DNA of 61,896 nucleotides from Geobacter sp. (GCA_003490025.1 DNJC01000023.1:18897-80792); one strand, 5' to 3'. Shown: positions 9,034 through 17,055, counted from the stretch's first letter. The notes: generated by a model not told the origin, from the sequence alone. Made by a program: numbers and translations.

Positions 9034-10032
9034 ATGAGATGCAGATCGGCAATCATCGTTCTGGCCGCACTCACAGTCGGAGCTTCCGGAGCGCCAGCCA
9101 TGGAGCTCAGGGACGTCACCTACAACACGGAAGGAGCGGGGAAGGTTGTCTTCAGCCACAAGGTGCATCTTAAGAAGAAAACGGAAAAGAGCCCCAACGT
9201 GAGTTGCAAGAGCTGTCACGAGACCCCGCGCAGCGCCAAGGTCACCGCCACCATGAAGGATATGGAGCAGGGGAAATCGTGCGGCAAGTGCCACAACGGC
9301 AAGAAGGCGTTCAGCGTGAGCAAGTGCACCGCCTGCCACAGGGTGAAGAACATCACCTTCAAGGTCAAGGAGACCGGCCCGGTGCTCTTCAGCCATGCCA
9401 AGCATCTGAAAACGATGCAGTGCGACGCCTGCCACAACCAGCTCTACGCGACGGGCCCCAACAAGCAGGTCAGCATGGCCGAAATGGAGAAGGGGAAATC
9501 GTGCGGCGCCTGCCACAACGGGAGCAAGGCGTTCAGCATCGCCAAGTGCGACGCCTGCCACCCTGCGCCGAAGGAGGTCGTTTTCAAGGTGAAGGAAACC
9601 GGGCCCACCGTGTTCAGCCACGCGAATCACGTGGAGATGTACAGCTGCGGTTCCTGCCATACGAAGCTTTACTCGCTGGCACCGAACAAGCGCGTCTCCA
9701 TGGCGGCCATGGAGAAGGGGAAATCGTGCGGCGCCTGCCACAACGCCAAGGATGCCTTCGCAGTTTCCCAATGCGACAAGTGCCATCCGGTAAAAGAGGT
9801 GAAGTTCAAGGTGGCCAAGGTCGGCGACGTCCGCTTCAGCCACGCCAACCATCTCGGCATGTACAAGTGCAACGACTGCCACAACAAGACCTTCCCGACC
9901 AGGAGCGGCAACAAGCCGGTATCCATGGGCGAGATGAAGAAGGCGAAGTCGTGCGGCGCCTGCCACGACGGCAACACCGCCTTCTCCGTGGCCGGGAATT
10001 GCGATTCCTGCCACGCACGCGGCAAAAGCTGA
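9034..10032 (+). CDS. Periplasmic dodecahaem c-type cytochrome made of four c7-type trihaem units
   Basis: This 332-residue cytochrome has a signal peptide (cleavage near GAPAME) and exactly 12 CXXCH motifs, arranged as four repeats of three. Each repeat opens with an FSHxxH axial-ligand motif and a VKETG- or AKVGD-type lead. This is the c(7) trihaem nanowire-domain arrangement known from GSU1996-like dodecahaem cytochromes of Geobacter, which shuttle or store electrons across the periplasm. I chose the ATG at 9034 because GGAGG-A precedes it and it begins the signal peptide; the open frame upstream to 8896 is not protein-like. A sigma-54 promoter and two enhancer-like sites lie upstream. It is likely monocistronic. 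Confidence 0.92.
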   Translation: MRCRSAIIVLAALTVGASGAPAMELRDVTYNTEGAGKVVFSHKVHLKKKTEKSPNVSCKSCHETPRSAKVTATMKDMEQGKSCGKCHNGKKAFSVSKCTACHRVKNITFKVKETGPVLFSHAKHLKTMQCDACHNQLYATGPNKQVSMAEMEKGKSCGACHNGSKAFSIAKCDACHPAPKEVVFKVKETGPTVFSHANHVEMYSCGSCHTKLYSLAPNKRVSMAAMEKGKSCGACHNAKDAFAVSQCDKCHPVKEVKFKVAKVGDVRFSHANHLGMYKCNDCHNKTFPTRSGNKPVSMGEMKKAKSCGACHDGNTAFSVAGNCDSCHARGKS

Positions 10033-10035
10033 ATA

Positions 10036-10068
10036 CCCCTCCCCCCTCCGGGGGGAGGAGCTGTTATT
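10036..10068 (+). terminator. Possible terminator after the dodecahaem cytochrome gene
   Basis: An 8-bp G:C-rich hairpin (arms 10039-10046 and 10050-10057) sits right after the cytochrome stop and is followed by GAGCTGTTATTC, a weak T-run. Confidence 0.5.
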
Positions 10069-10170
10069 CACTGGGGCTGCCCGCGGCGGCAGGGGACACT
10101 CTGAAATGGACGACTGGTGACGGGACGGCAGCGAAGGAAGGCGATATCGGAATTGCAGGAATAGCTGCAG

Positions 10171-10214
10171 GCAAAAATAAGGCGCCGGCCAATCGGAAAC
10201 GAATGGCCGGCGCC
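10171..10214 (-). terminator. Rho-independent terminator, minus strand
   Basis: An 11-bp stem (10181-10191 with 10204-10214, GGCGCCGGCCA) is followed on the minus strand by TTATTTTTGC. It would end transcription of the minus-strand unit 12050-10346. Confidence 0.7.
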
Positions 10215-10345
10215 GTCGTTCTGCCAGGTCGGTCGTCCTGTTCTGGGCCCGCCCTCCTTTGACCACGCGCAATCTATTTCAGTACTCGGAAGAGGCGACG
10301 CGTACCAGGTACGGTACGGGGCAACGGAAACGATGCCAGCCGAGA

Positions 10346-10618
10346 CTACGGCTCCTCCTTTTTCTCGGCATCCTTCCCCCTCCAGGTGGTAGGTCCCAGC
10401 CAAAGGCTCAGGGCAACGAGGACCACCGACAGGAAGGCGAGATACCTGTCCCTCGATGCGAACCCGGCAACGGCGAGTATGAAGAGCGTGATCCCCAGAG
10501 GAAGTGAGGAGCGCCTCCTTTCGTCAGGAGTGCCTCTTGTCGTGGCGTAGCGGAAATACTGGAGTACGACCACCAATGCTGTACCTACGGCAAGGATCTT
10601 TATGGCGACCGATAACAT
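10346..10618 (-). CDS. Small two-helix membrane protein downstream of the NtrC-family regulator
   Basis: The product has 90 residues and starts MLSVAIKIL after GGGGGGAG on the minus strand; an in-frame ATG 21 bases upstream is less well placed. There are two or three hydrophobic segments (about 2-20, 38-55 and 62-75) and a lysine/glutamate-rich tail. I do not recognise a family. It starts about 30 bases after the regulator's stop, so it is probably co-transcribed with it, and it could be an accessory or unrelated inner-membrane protein. Confidence 0.55.
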   Translation of the reverse strand: MLSVAIKILAVGTALVVVLQYFRYATTRGTPDERRRSSLPLGITLFILAVAGFASRDRYLAFLSVVLVALSLWLGPTTWRGKDAEKKEEP

Positions 10619-10646
10619 TTCTCCCCCCTTGTTCCCCATTACTGGG

Positions 10647-12050
10647 TCACTTGCCGTAAAAGTCCTTAACGGAGATGCCCAGGCGCTTGAGCATGGTCTG
10701 GAAGTTCGGGCGCAGCATCCCGGTCTCCTCGGCGGCGCGGGAGATGTTCCAGTTGCTCCGCTTGAGCGCGCTCATGACGAAGGCCTTTTCCACGCTTTCA
10801 ACGGAGCGGTCCCGGATGTGGCGCTTCATCTCCTTGAGCGCCTCCGCGTTGGTGGGGACGAAACCGTCGAAGCCGGCGCTCAGTTCCGCCACGTCGCCCA
10901 TTTCCAGGTTCTCCTGCTGGATGATGTCACCCTCGGCGAGGACCACGGCCCGCTCGATGGTATTGACCAGCTCCCGCACGTTGCCCGGATAGGAGTAACT
11001 CTCCAGCAACTCCATCGCCTCCGGCGAAATGCCGCGGATGTCCTTGCCGACCTCCTGCATGAACTTGTTGATGAAGTGACGGATCAGAAGGGGGATGTCC
11101 CCCTTGCGCTCCCTGAGAGGGGGAAGCTCCAGCGGGATGATGTTGAGCCGGAAAAAGAGGTCTTCCCTGAATTTTCCTTCGGTCACCATGGTCTTCAGGC
11201 TCTTGTTGGTGGCCGCGACCAGGTGGACGTTGAAGGATACCGGCTGGGTCCCGCCGATGGGGGTCACCTGGCGCTCCTGCAGCACCCGCAGGAGCTTGGC
11301 CTGGGTGGCGAGGCTGATGTTGGAGACCTCGTCCATGAAGAGCGTCCCGCCATCGGCGACCATCAAGAGCCCCATCTTGGTCTGCACGGCGCCGGTGAAA
11401 GAGCCCTTCACATGCCCGAACAGCTCGCTTTCCAGGAGGTTTTCGGCGAGCGCCGTGCAGTCGACGGCGACAAACGGCTGGTCCCGTCTCGGGCTGTTCT
11501 TGTGGATGGCGCGCGCCGCCAGCTCCTTGCCGGTGCCGCTTTCGCCGGTGATCAGGACGGTGCTGTCGGTGGCCGCCACCTGGATGATCCGGCGGTAGAC
11601 CTTCTGCATCTCGCGGCTTTCTCCGATGAACTGGTCGAACCCGTGGTGGCAGTCCATCTCCTTCTTTATCAGTATCTCGTCGACCGAGATCTTTCTCTGT
11701 TCCAGCGCAAGTTGCACCTTCTCGCGGATCTGCTCCGGGGTGAAGGGCTTCACGATGTAGTCGACCGTCCCGCTTTTCATCGCCTCGACGGCCGTCTCTA
11801 CGGTGGCGAACCCGGTGATCATGATGACCGGCACGTCCGGTTGCAGGATCTTCACCGCGTTCAGCACCTCGAACCCGCTCATCCCCGGCATCTTCAGGTC
11901 CGTGATGATCAGGTCGAACTCTTTCTGCTGGAGCATCTCGATGGCCGCATGTCCGTTTTTGGCTGCGTCAACGCTGAAGGTGTCACCCTCAAGGATGCGG
12001 GTCAGGCCCTCTCTAATCACTGATTCGTCATCGACCACTAGGATATTCAT
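10647..12050 (-). CDS. Sigma-54-dependent response regulator (receiver, AAA+, Fis HTH)
   Basis: This 467-residue NtrC-family activator has a receiver domain (residues 1-120; acidic pair DD at 7-8, phosphoacceptor D51 in IITDLKMPG, conserved Lys in VKPF). It is followed by a sigma-54 interaction AAA+ domain with Walker A GESGTGKE, GSFTGA loop and Walker B TLFMDE. A C-terminal Fis-type helix-turn-helix ends near LKRLGI. The ATG at 12050 is preferred over the upstream GTG because the receiver begins there. No kinase gene is adjacent. The gene lies between two sigma-54 promoters (8880 and 12522) that share a paired TGTAT-N9-ATACA element, so it is the natural candidate for their activator. Confidence 0.93.
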   Translation of the reverse strand: MNILVVDDESVIREGLTRILEGDTFSVDAAKNGHAAIEMLQQKEFDLIITDLKMPGMSGFEVLNAVKILQPDVPVIMITGFATVETAVEAMKSGTVDYIVKPFTPEQIREKVQLALEQRKISVDEILIKKEMDCHHGFDQFIGESREMQKVYRRIIQVAATDSTVLITGESGTGKELAARAIHKNSPRRDQPFVAVDCTALAENLLESELFGHVKGSFTGAVQTKMGLLMVADGGTLFMDEVSNISLATQAKLLRVLQERQVTPIGGTQPVSFNVHLVAATNKSLKTMVTEGKFREDLFFRLNIIPLELPPLRERKGDIPLLIRHFINKFMQEVGKDIRGISPEAMELLESYSYPGNVRELVNTIERAVVLAEGDIIQQENLEMGDVAELSAGFDGFVPTNAEALKEMKRHIRDRSVESVEKAFVMSALKRSNWNISRAAEETGMLRPNFQTMLKRLGISVKDFYGK

Positions 12051-12316
12051 GGACCCCACCCCGTTCGACTTCACTCATAGATGCGCCACCTTACGAATTG
12101 CAGCCAGTGCGGCCGATGGTTTCCGGATTCTGATACAGCCGGAGATCATGCTCAACCCCCATCACGCAGCTATCAATAGCACCATAACAAGCCGAATGTC
12201 AACCTAAAGACATGAAAATCATTTCACCAGATGGCACTGAGTTTCCTTTTGGCGCTATGACTACCCCGCTGGCACACCCCACCCCCAAAAGACCGTTTTT
12301 CCGGCAGCTTACCCGG

Positions 12317-12335
12317 TGTATGCGGGAGGCATACA
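12317..12335. promoter_or_regulatory. Enhancer-like site, TGTAT-N9-ATACA (distal copy)
   Basis: The core repeat lies inside a longer perfect 10-bp inverted repeat (12314-12323 and 12329-12338, CGGTGTATGC). It is 102 bases upstream of the next copy and about 205 bases before the -24 box at 12522. Confidence 0.7.
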
Positions 12336-12418
12336 CCGTCGCAGCCCCCTTTACCAGTTGTTATCATTGATATTTTTCCGCCACACGTTCTTTCTCCGGT
12401 CCAGCGGCTGCGCCGGGA

Positions 12419-12437
12419 TGTATATCCCCTCTATACA
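12419..12437. promoter_or_regulatory. Enhancer-like site, TGTAT-N9-ATACA (proximal copy)
   Basis: A perfect half-site pair with the same 9-base spacer length, 103 bases before the sigma-54 promoter at 12522. The layout mirrors that at 8664-8782. Confidence 0.7.
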
Positions 12438-12521
12438 TTCCCCGGGGGAAAACGGCTCCGCCCCCGCCAGCCACGCATTTTTTACCTTCAATATCGGTTA
12501 CTTACAAAGCCGTACAGCGGC

Positions 12522-12537
12522 TGGCACGCTCCATGCT
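12522..12537 (+). promoter_or_regulatory. Sigma-54 (-24/-12) promoter of the quinol-oxidoreductase operon
   Basis: TGGCACG-CTCC-ATGCT matches the consensus TGGCACG-N4-TTGCW at all but one position. The GG and GC dinucleotides are 12 bases apart. The first gene starts at 12609. Confidence 0.82.
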
Positions 12538-12608
12538 AAATAGGATGGCAAGCCGGGAAAACCTCCATCGTGCTGTTTTGTAACCCGCCCAAGGAAAGGA
12601 GATTTATC

Positions 12609-12860
12609 ATGAAACTTCTATCCGCAACAACAGCATCACTGATGATTACCGGAACCCAGGCCCTGGCATCTGCCGGCGGGACTGAAGTCTTCGGTATCGG
12701 ACTTCTGGCAACCTTCTTCATCACCTTCGTAGTCATGGTCGTCCTGTTCCAGTTCCTGCCGGGGTTGACCCTGTTTCTGGGCATCCTGAAAGGGCTCTTT
12801 TTCTCCGGGGCCGACAAGCGCACCCGGGAGGCGGCGAAGAGCAACCGGACCAGCCAGTGA
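12609..12860 (+). CDS. Small single-helix membrane protein, first gene of the Cbc-like operon
   Basis: The product has 83 residues: an N-terminal signal-like segment (to about ALASAG), one strong transmembrane helix (about 27-58), a GILKGLF stretch, and a basic tail. The ATG at 12609 follows AAGGAAAGGAG. Its design resembles the protein at 13440-13688 (signal segment, one helix, KG, charged tail), so the two may be paralogous small subunits. It is the first gene after the sigma-54 promoter. I know no named family; a structural or assembly role in the membrane oxidoreductase is inference from position. Confidence 0.7.
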   Translation: MKLLSATTASLMITGTQALASAGGTEVFGIGLLATFFITFVVMVVLFQFLPGLTLFLGILKGLFFSGADKRTREAAKSNRTSQ

Positions 12861-12979
12861 CCACCTGCAAACAAGCTGAGCACGATGCGGCCCGACCGCT
12901 GAATCGGAAACAGATCGATGTTCAACAGGTGGATCAAAGCGGCCGCAAGCATCGCTCCAAGCTGTACGAGGGGTAAGCC

Positions 12980-13366
12980 ATGCAAGGACTTCTCATAGTT
13001 GACGAAGACATGGATTGCAGAAAGCAGATGGCCGAGATGTTCATAGAATCCGGCTACAACGTGATAGTCACCAACTCCGTTGAAAGCGCTCTTTCCGGAA
13101 TACTGAAAAAGGCTGCCCAGGTCGTGCTGCTCGGCACCAAGTTCGACGAGTTCACGGCGGCTGAGCTGATCCCGCTCCTGAAACAGTGCAACCGCAAGCT
13201 GACCATCATACTGATCGCTGCCGGCACCTCGCTGCCGCTCTCCAGGAAACTGAGAAGCGAGGGAATTTTCTACCACGCCCTGAAACCGGTGAACGCCGAG
13301 GACCGGGAGGAAATCCGGCAGGCAGTCAGGTGCGCCTTCGAAAGCGCCAAGATTCAACTGGCGTAA
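12980..13366 (+). CDS. Stand-alone receiver-like protein lacking the phosphoacceptor Asp
   Basis: This 128-residue protein has the length and pattern of a CheY-like receiver: LLIVDED at the first strand with acidic residues, and LKPVN carrying the conserved Lys at 102. Where the phosphoacceptor Asp should follow strand 3, the sequence reads VVLLGTKFDEF, with Gly at about residue 52, and the Thr/Ser position after strand 4 reads AAGT. It is therefore probably a pseudo-receiver acting by protein contact and not by phosphorylation. It sits inside an operon of redox membrane proteins, 119 bases after the first gene. Confidence 0.75.
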   Translation: MQGLLIVDEDMDCRKQMAEMFIESGYNVIVTNSVESALSGILKKAAQVVLLGTKFDEFTAAELIPLLKQCNRKLTIILIAAGTSLPLSRKLRSEGIFYHALKPVNAEDREEIRQAVRCAFESAKIQLA

Positions 13367-13439
13367 GGATATCAAGAACAGGGAACCCGACCGGATCCCC
13401 TAAAAAGCGAGCAGAAACCACAACTAAAGGAGGATCACC

Positions 13440-13688
13440 ATGAAAACGAAAATGCGTATCCCGGCGGCGGTAAACAGTGCCCTAGTACTTCTGCTGACCA
13501 CAGCCAACGCCCACGCGGCCACGACCAGCAAGGTCTTCGTCAGCAAGCTCGGCATCCTCGTCTTCCTCGGCTTCTGCGCCCTGGTGCTCGTGGTGCAGCT
13601 GATCCCGGCCATCATGACCCTCTACGGCATGGTCAAGGGAATGGGCAAGGAGCAGGAGAAATCCCCTTCGCGCGTGAAATCGCACTAG
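13440..13688 (+). CDS. Small single-helix membrane protein of the Cbc-like operon
   Basis: The product has 82 residues, and the start is well supported by AAAGGAGGATCACC before the ATG. It has an N-terminal signal-like segment ending near NAHAA, one long hydrophobic helix (about 36-62), then YGMVKGMGKEQ and a basic tail. It resembles the first small protein of the operon in layout. No named family is recognised. It lies between the receiver-like gene and another small membrane protein, and a role as an accessory subunit of the downstream oxidoreductase is inferred only from position. Confidence 0.7.
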   Translation: MKTKMRIPAAVNSALVLLLTTANAHAATTSKVFVSKLGILVFLGFCALVLVVQLIPAIMTLYGMVKGMGKEQEKSPSRVKSH

Positions 13689-13733
13689 CCCCAAAGGCAG
13701 GGTGTGAAAATTCAATAAAAAGGAGCACGAGCC

Positions 13734-13916
13734 ATGGTCCAGGAATCGCTGGGAGCAATCGGACAGATAAAGGAAGTGTTCACCCTGGTTGACTTCTACC
13801 AGTACATCAAGGGGGTCGAGTACCTCATCTGCGTCGCCTTCTTCATCGGCTTCCCCATGTTCTACCGTTACCTGCACAAGCGGGATGAGGATTCCCACGG
13901 GGGATCCGGGCACTGA
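13734..13916 (+). CDS. 60-residue membrane protein of the Cbc-like operon
   Basis: A very short protein with an amphipathic N-terminal half (FTLVDFYQYIKGVEY), one transmembrane helix (about 29-45) and a His/Gly-rich hydrophilic tail (SHGGSGH). AAAAAGGAG precedes the ATG. It lies 92 bases upstream of the pentahaem cytochrome gene. The length and position suggest a small subunit or assembly factor; no homologue is recognised. Confidence 0.65.
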   Translation: MVQESLGAIGQIKEVFTLVDFYQYIKGVEYLICVAFFIGFPMFYRYLHKRDEDSHGGSGH

Positions 13917-14008
13917 GCAGGAAAGAGCGGAAACCTGGCAAACCCACTTTCCAAGGGCCTCATAACTAGGGAGCCTGGCTCCCCAAAAAACAGGCAGGAG
14001 AAAATGTC

Positions 14009-14527
14009 ATGCCCTCTACCAAACTTTTGATACTCGGTGCGCTCGCCATAGGCGCGATATCGGTTACCTCACCTGCGACCGCAACCGCGGTGCCGGACTC
14101 CATAACCCTCAACCAGAACGGAAAACTGTACCAGCCGTTTTCCTTCGACCACGCGCAGCACATCCTGCTGATAAAGGAGTGCTCCGACTGCCATCACCAC
14201 ACCACGGGAACCCTGGTGCTCGACCCCAACTGCGCCAGGTGCCACCAGAACTCGAGCCCGACGGCCGTGGTCTCCTGCAAGGGATGCCACTCCTCCACCC
14301 CCTTCTCCCCCGAGACGCTCGCCGAGAAGCGGGCCCACAAGGAGCGCTTCCACCAGGACAAGATGGGGCTCAAGGGGGCCATGCATGAAAACTGCATCGG
14401 CTGCCACAAGAAAATGGGGACGGGACCGGCCGGCTGCCAGGACTGCCACCCGCGCAACGCCAAAGGGGACGCCTTTTACAGCGCGGACAGAAAAGGCGCC
14501 AAGCCCGCCCATGCCAAAGAACATTGA
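14009..14527 (+). CDS. Periplasmic pentahaem c-type cytochrome subunit (CbcS-like)
   Basis: This 172-residue protein has a signal peptide (cleavage near ATATAV) and five CXXCH motifs: CSDCH, CARCH, CKGCH, CIGCH and CQDCH. An FDHAQH segment before the first haem supplies typical class-III axial histidines, and the first motif is extended to CHHH. The arrangement resembles the cytochrome subunits of membrane quinol:cytochrome c complexes in sulfate and metal reducers. The next two genes encode the Fe-S and NrfD-like subunits, which is the CbcS-CbcT-CbcU order I recall for the Geobacter Cbc4 complex. That complex's cytochrome is usually described as tetrahaem, so five motifs would be an extra one. 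AGGAG precedes the start. Confidence 0.85.
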   Translation: MPSTKLLILGALAIGAISVTSPATATAVPDSITLNQNGKLYQPFSFDHAQHILLIKECSDCHHHTTGTLVLDPNCARCHQNSSPTAVVSCKGCHSSTPFSPETLAEKRAHKERFHQDKMGLKGAMHENCIGCHKKMGTGPAGCQDCHPRNAKGDAFYSADRKGAKPAHAKEH

Positions 14528-14573
14528 GATGCACTTTCGATAGCAGCTCATCACCAATTCAAGGAGAACGCTG

Positions 14574-15485
14574 ATGAAACGAAGAAATTTCCTGAAGGCG
14601 TGCCTCATAGGCGGGACGACGGTAGCGCTGGGCAAGACCAACAAGGGGTGGGCGAGCGGTTCCTTCGAGGGGTATCCCGAGGCGATGGGCGTGCTGGTCG
14701 ACACCACCCGCTGCGTCGGATGCCGCAGCTGCGAGGCCGCCTGCAACAAGGAGCAGAGCCTCCCCGAGCCGGACACCTCCTTCGACGACAAGTCCGTTTT
14801 CGAAGAGCCCCGCCGTCCCACGGCCAAGGCCTACACGGTGGTCAACGAGTACGAGAAGAAGAGCCCGGGAGGACCCGTGTACCGCAAGATGCAGTGCAAC
14901 CACTGCAACGAGCCGGCCTGCCTCACCTCGTGCTTCGTCAACGCCTACACCAAGACCAAGGAAGGGGCGGTCATCTACAACTCCAAGGTCTGCGTCGGCT
15001 GCCGCAACTGCATGATCGCCTGCCCGTTCAACGTCCCGGGCTACGACTACGACAGCGTCACGAACCCCGTCATCAAGAAGTGCATCCTCTGCTACGACAC
15101 GCGCCTCAAGGTGGGGAAACCGCCGGCATGCGTGGAGATCTGCCCCCAGGAGGCGCTCACCTTCGGGCACCGCGCCGACCTGATCAAGCTGGCGCACGAG
15201 CGCATCCGCGCCAACCCCGACCGTTACTACGACCACGTCTACGGCGAGAAGGAGGTGGGGGGGACCAGCTGGCTCTACCTCTCCAGGACCGAATTCGACA
15301 AGATCGGCTTCGACACCACGCTGAACAACGAGCCGATCATCTCAAACGTGAAGGATTTCCTCGGCATGGTGCCGATGGTGCTTTCGATCTGGCCGGCGCT
15401 TTTCTCCGGAATCCATCTGCTCTCCAAGCACGATACGCAGCAAGAGCACGGGCATGACACCGAATCCACGCAGGAGGACCGCTAG
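14574..15485 (+). CDS. Four-cluster [4Fe-4S] electron-transfer subunit with Tat signal (CbcT/HybA-like)
   Basis: This 303-residue ferredoxin subunit belongs to the DmsB/HybA/NrfC type. It starts with MKRRNFLKAC, a Tat-type RRNFLK motif, so the folded protein should be exported. Four cysteine clusters follow: CVGCRSCEAAC, CNHCNEPACLTSC, CVGCRNCMIAC and CILCYD...CVEIC. A C-terminal hydrophobic segment (about 262-280) could anchor it to the membrane as in HybA. It should pass electrons between the NrfD-like quinol subunit and the pentahaem cytochrome. AAGGAGAACG precedes the ATG. The stop is two bases before the next start, indicating tight translational coupling. Confidence 0.9.
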   Translation: MKRRNFLKACLIGGTTVALGKTNKGWASGSFEGYPEAMGVLVDTTRCVGCRSCEAACNKEQSLPEPDTSFDDKSVFEEPRRPTAKAYTVVNEYEKKSPGGPVYRKMQCNHCNEPACLTSCFVNAYTKTKEGAVIYNSKVCVGCRNCMIACPFNVPGYDYDSVTNPVIKKCILCYDTRLKVGKPPACVEICPQEALTFGHRADLIKLAHERIRANPDRYYDHVYGEKEVGGTSWLYLSRTEFDKIGFDTTLNNEPIISNVKDFLGMVPMVLSIWPALFSGIHLLSKHDTQQEHGHDTESTQEDR

Positions 15486-15487
15486 CC

Positions 15488-16843
15488 ATGAAAAAAATGA
15501 TCCAGCACGGTTTGGCAGTAGTCGATTCCCCTTACACCGAGTCGGGTGAAAAGCGAAGCGTCATGAACAAGCTCCTCCTCGGCCTTACCCCGAGCCAGTA
15601 CCTTTTGCAGGCGTTCAGGAACCCCTTCAACTGGATACTCGCCGCCATCTTCGCCGTCGGCCTCCCGATCCTGATCGGCCGCTTCTTCTTCGGCCTCTCC
15701 TGGGCCACCAGCGGCTCGTGCGATTACCCGTGGGGGCTCTTCCTCGGGTTCGGGCTCTTCGCCATGGTGCCGCTCTCCTCGTCGGGGTTCCAGCTGGGGA
15801 CCGCCTGCGAGATCTTCGGGCGGCACGACCTGGAGCCGATCGAGCGGCTCGCCCTTCTGAACGGCCTTTTGGGGTACTTCTTCGCCGTCGTCTATCTCCT
15901 GGTCGACCTGGGGCAGCCCTGGCGGCTTCCCTACCCGATGGTGGTCTCCTTCGGGCCGGCCGCGGTCCTGTTCCTGGTCGCCTGGCACGTCGCCACCTAC
16001 CTCTCGGTGCAGGTCCTGGAAGTATCCACCTCCTTCTTCGAATGGATCGGCTTCCCGGCCGGCAAACAGGCCGTGCGCAGGATCACCCTCGGCCTCACCG
16101 TTTCCGGGATCATCCTCTCCACGCTGCACCAGGGCGCGCTCGGCGCGCTGTTCACCTACGCCCCGGGAAAGGTGCACCCGCTTTGGTACTCCTCGTCCTT
16201 CCAGTGGCTGCACTTCTTCGTATCGTCGTTGCCCGGCGGCCTCTGCATGGTGATCACGGTCAGCACCATAGCGGCCAAGACCATGACCTGGCGCAGGGAC
16301 GGGAGATTCCAGCAGAGCCTGGACCGCATCACCATCTCGCTCGCCAAGGGCGCCTGCATGGGCCTCGCCACCTACATCACCATCAAGCTGATCGCCATAG
16401 CCCACGACAACAAGTGGAGCTACATTGACAGCGGCTGGGGGCAGTGGTTCCTGCTGGAGATTATCCTCGGCTTCATGCTCCCGCTGGTCCTGATGACCTA
16501 CGGCGTGCACACGAGGAAGATGCCGGTGGTCCGGATGGGCGCCTTCATGACCGTCTTCGGCGTCGTCTTGAACCGGGTCAACACCGCCATCATCACCTTC
16601 AACTGGAAGCTCCCAGAGAGGGAGATCCCGCCCTGGCGCGAGGTCGTGATCAGCCTGACCATCTTCGCCATCTACATCGTGGTGTACCGCTTCATCCTGT
16701 ACCGGCTCCCGATCCTGTACAAGTGGAAGATGCAGGAGGAGGTGGTTCCGGCGACCGAGGCGGTGCGCGCTCCCGCCCCCGGAAGGCGCGAGACGAACCA
16801 GGTCCCGGTGGCCTCCTACAGCGGCATGACCAAACTCGATTGA
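15488..16843 (+). CDS. NrfD/HybB-family quinol-interacting membrane subunit (CbcU-like)
   Basis: This 451-residue polytopic inner-membrane protein of the NrfD/PsrC/HybB family has about ten hydrophobic helices between residues 45 and 415. Family members carry no haem and bind quinol at the periplasmic side. The HybB-like features are the opening LLGLTPSQYLLQAFRNPFNW and SCDYPWGLFLGFG. Together with the preceding Fe-S and cytochrome genes it forms a putative menaquinol:cytochrome c oxidoreductase for respiratory electron export. The start is two bases after the Fe-S gene's stop. The C-terminal tail is cytoplasmic and Pro/Arg-rich. Confidence 0.9.
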   Translation: MKKMIQHGLAVVDSPYTESGEKRSVMNKLLLGLTPSQYLLQAFRNPFNWILAAIFAVGLPILIGRFFFGLSWATSGSCDYPWGLFLGFGLFAMVPLSSSGFQLGTACEIFGRHDLEPIERLALLNGLLGYFFAVVYLLVDLGQPWRLPYPMVVSFGPAAVLFLVAWHVATYLSVQVLEVSTSFFEWIGFPAGKQAVRRITLGLTVSGIILSTLHQGALGALFTYAPGKVHPLWYSSSFQWLHFFVSSLPGGLCMVITVSTIAAKTMTWRRDGRFQQSLDRITISLAKGACMGLATYITIKLIAIAHDNKWSYIDSGWGQWFLLEIILGFMLPLVLMTYGVHTRKMPVVRMGAFMTVFGVVLNRVNTAIITFNWKLPEREIPPWREVVISLTIFAIYIVVYRFILYRLPILYKWKMQEEVVPATEAVRAPAPGRRETNQVPVASYSGMTKLD

Positions 16844-16850
16844 CGGGGAA

Positions 16851-16890
16851 AGTGGCAGCGGCAGCGGGCCGCCCCCCCTGCCGCTGTCAC
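16851..16890 (+). terminator. Stem-loop after the NrfD-like gene
   Basis: A GTGGCAGCGGCAG arm pairs with CTGCCGCTGTCAC about a dozen bases on, with one mismatch. No T-run follows, so it may be a processing or pause structure and not a true intrinsic terminator. Confidence 0.4.
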
Positions 16891-17055
16891 AGCTTCACTG
16901 CAAAAAGCCGCCTTTTTCCCCGTTGGGACCTGCAGGGCACGGAAGTCCTGCCGCAGCTCACGGAGGATGAATAAGGCGGGGGGAAACTCTGGCGCAGCCG
17001 GAAACCTGGTTCCATTGAGGGAACCGGTTCAGCGCCGCAGATGGGGGATGGCGCC

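Noticed and set aside
10602..12023. Long open frame (473 codons) on the plus strand
   Set aside because: It is antisense to the NtrC-family regulator, which has clear receiver, AAA+ and HTH motifs; the plus-strand product is low-complexity.
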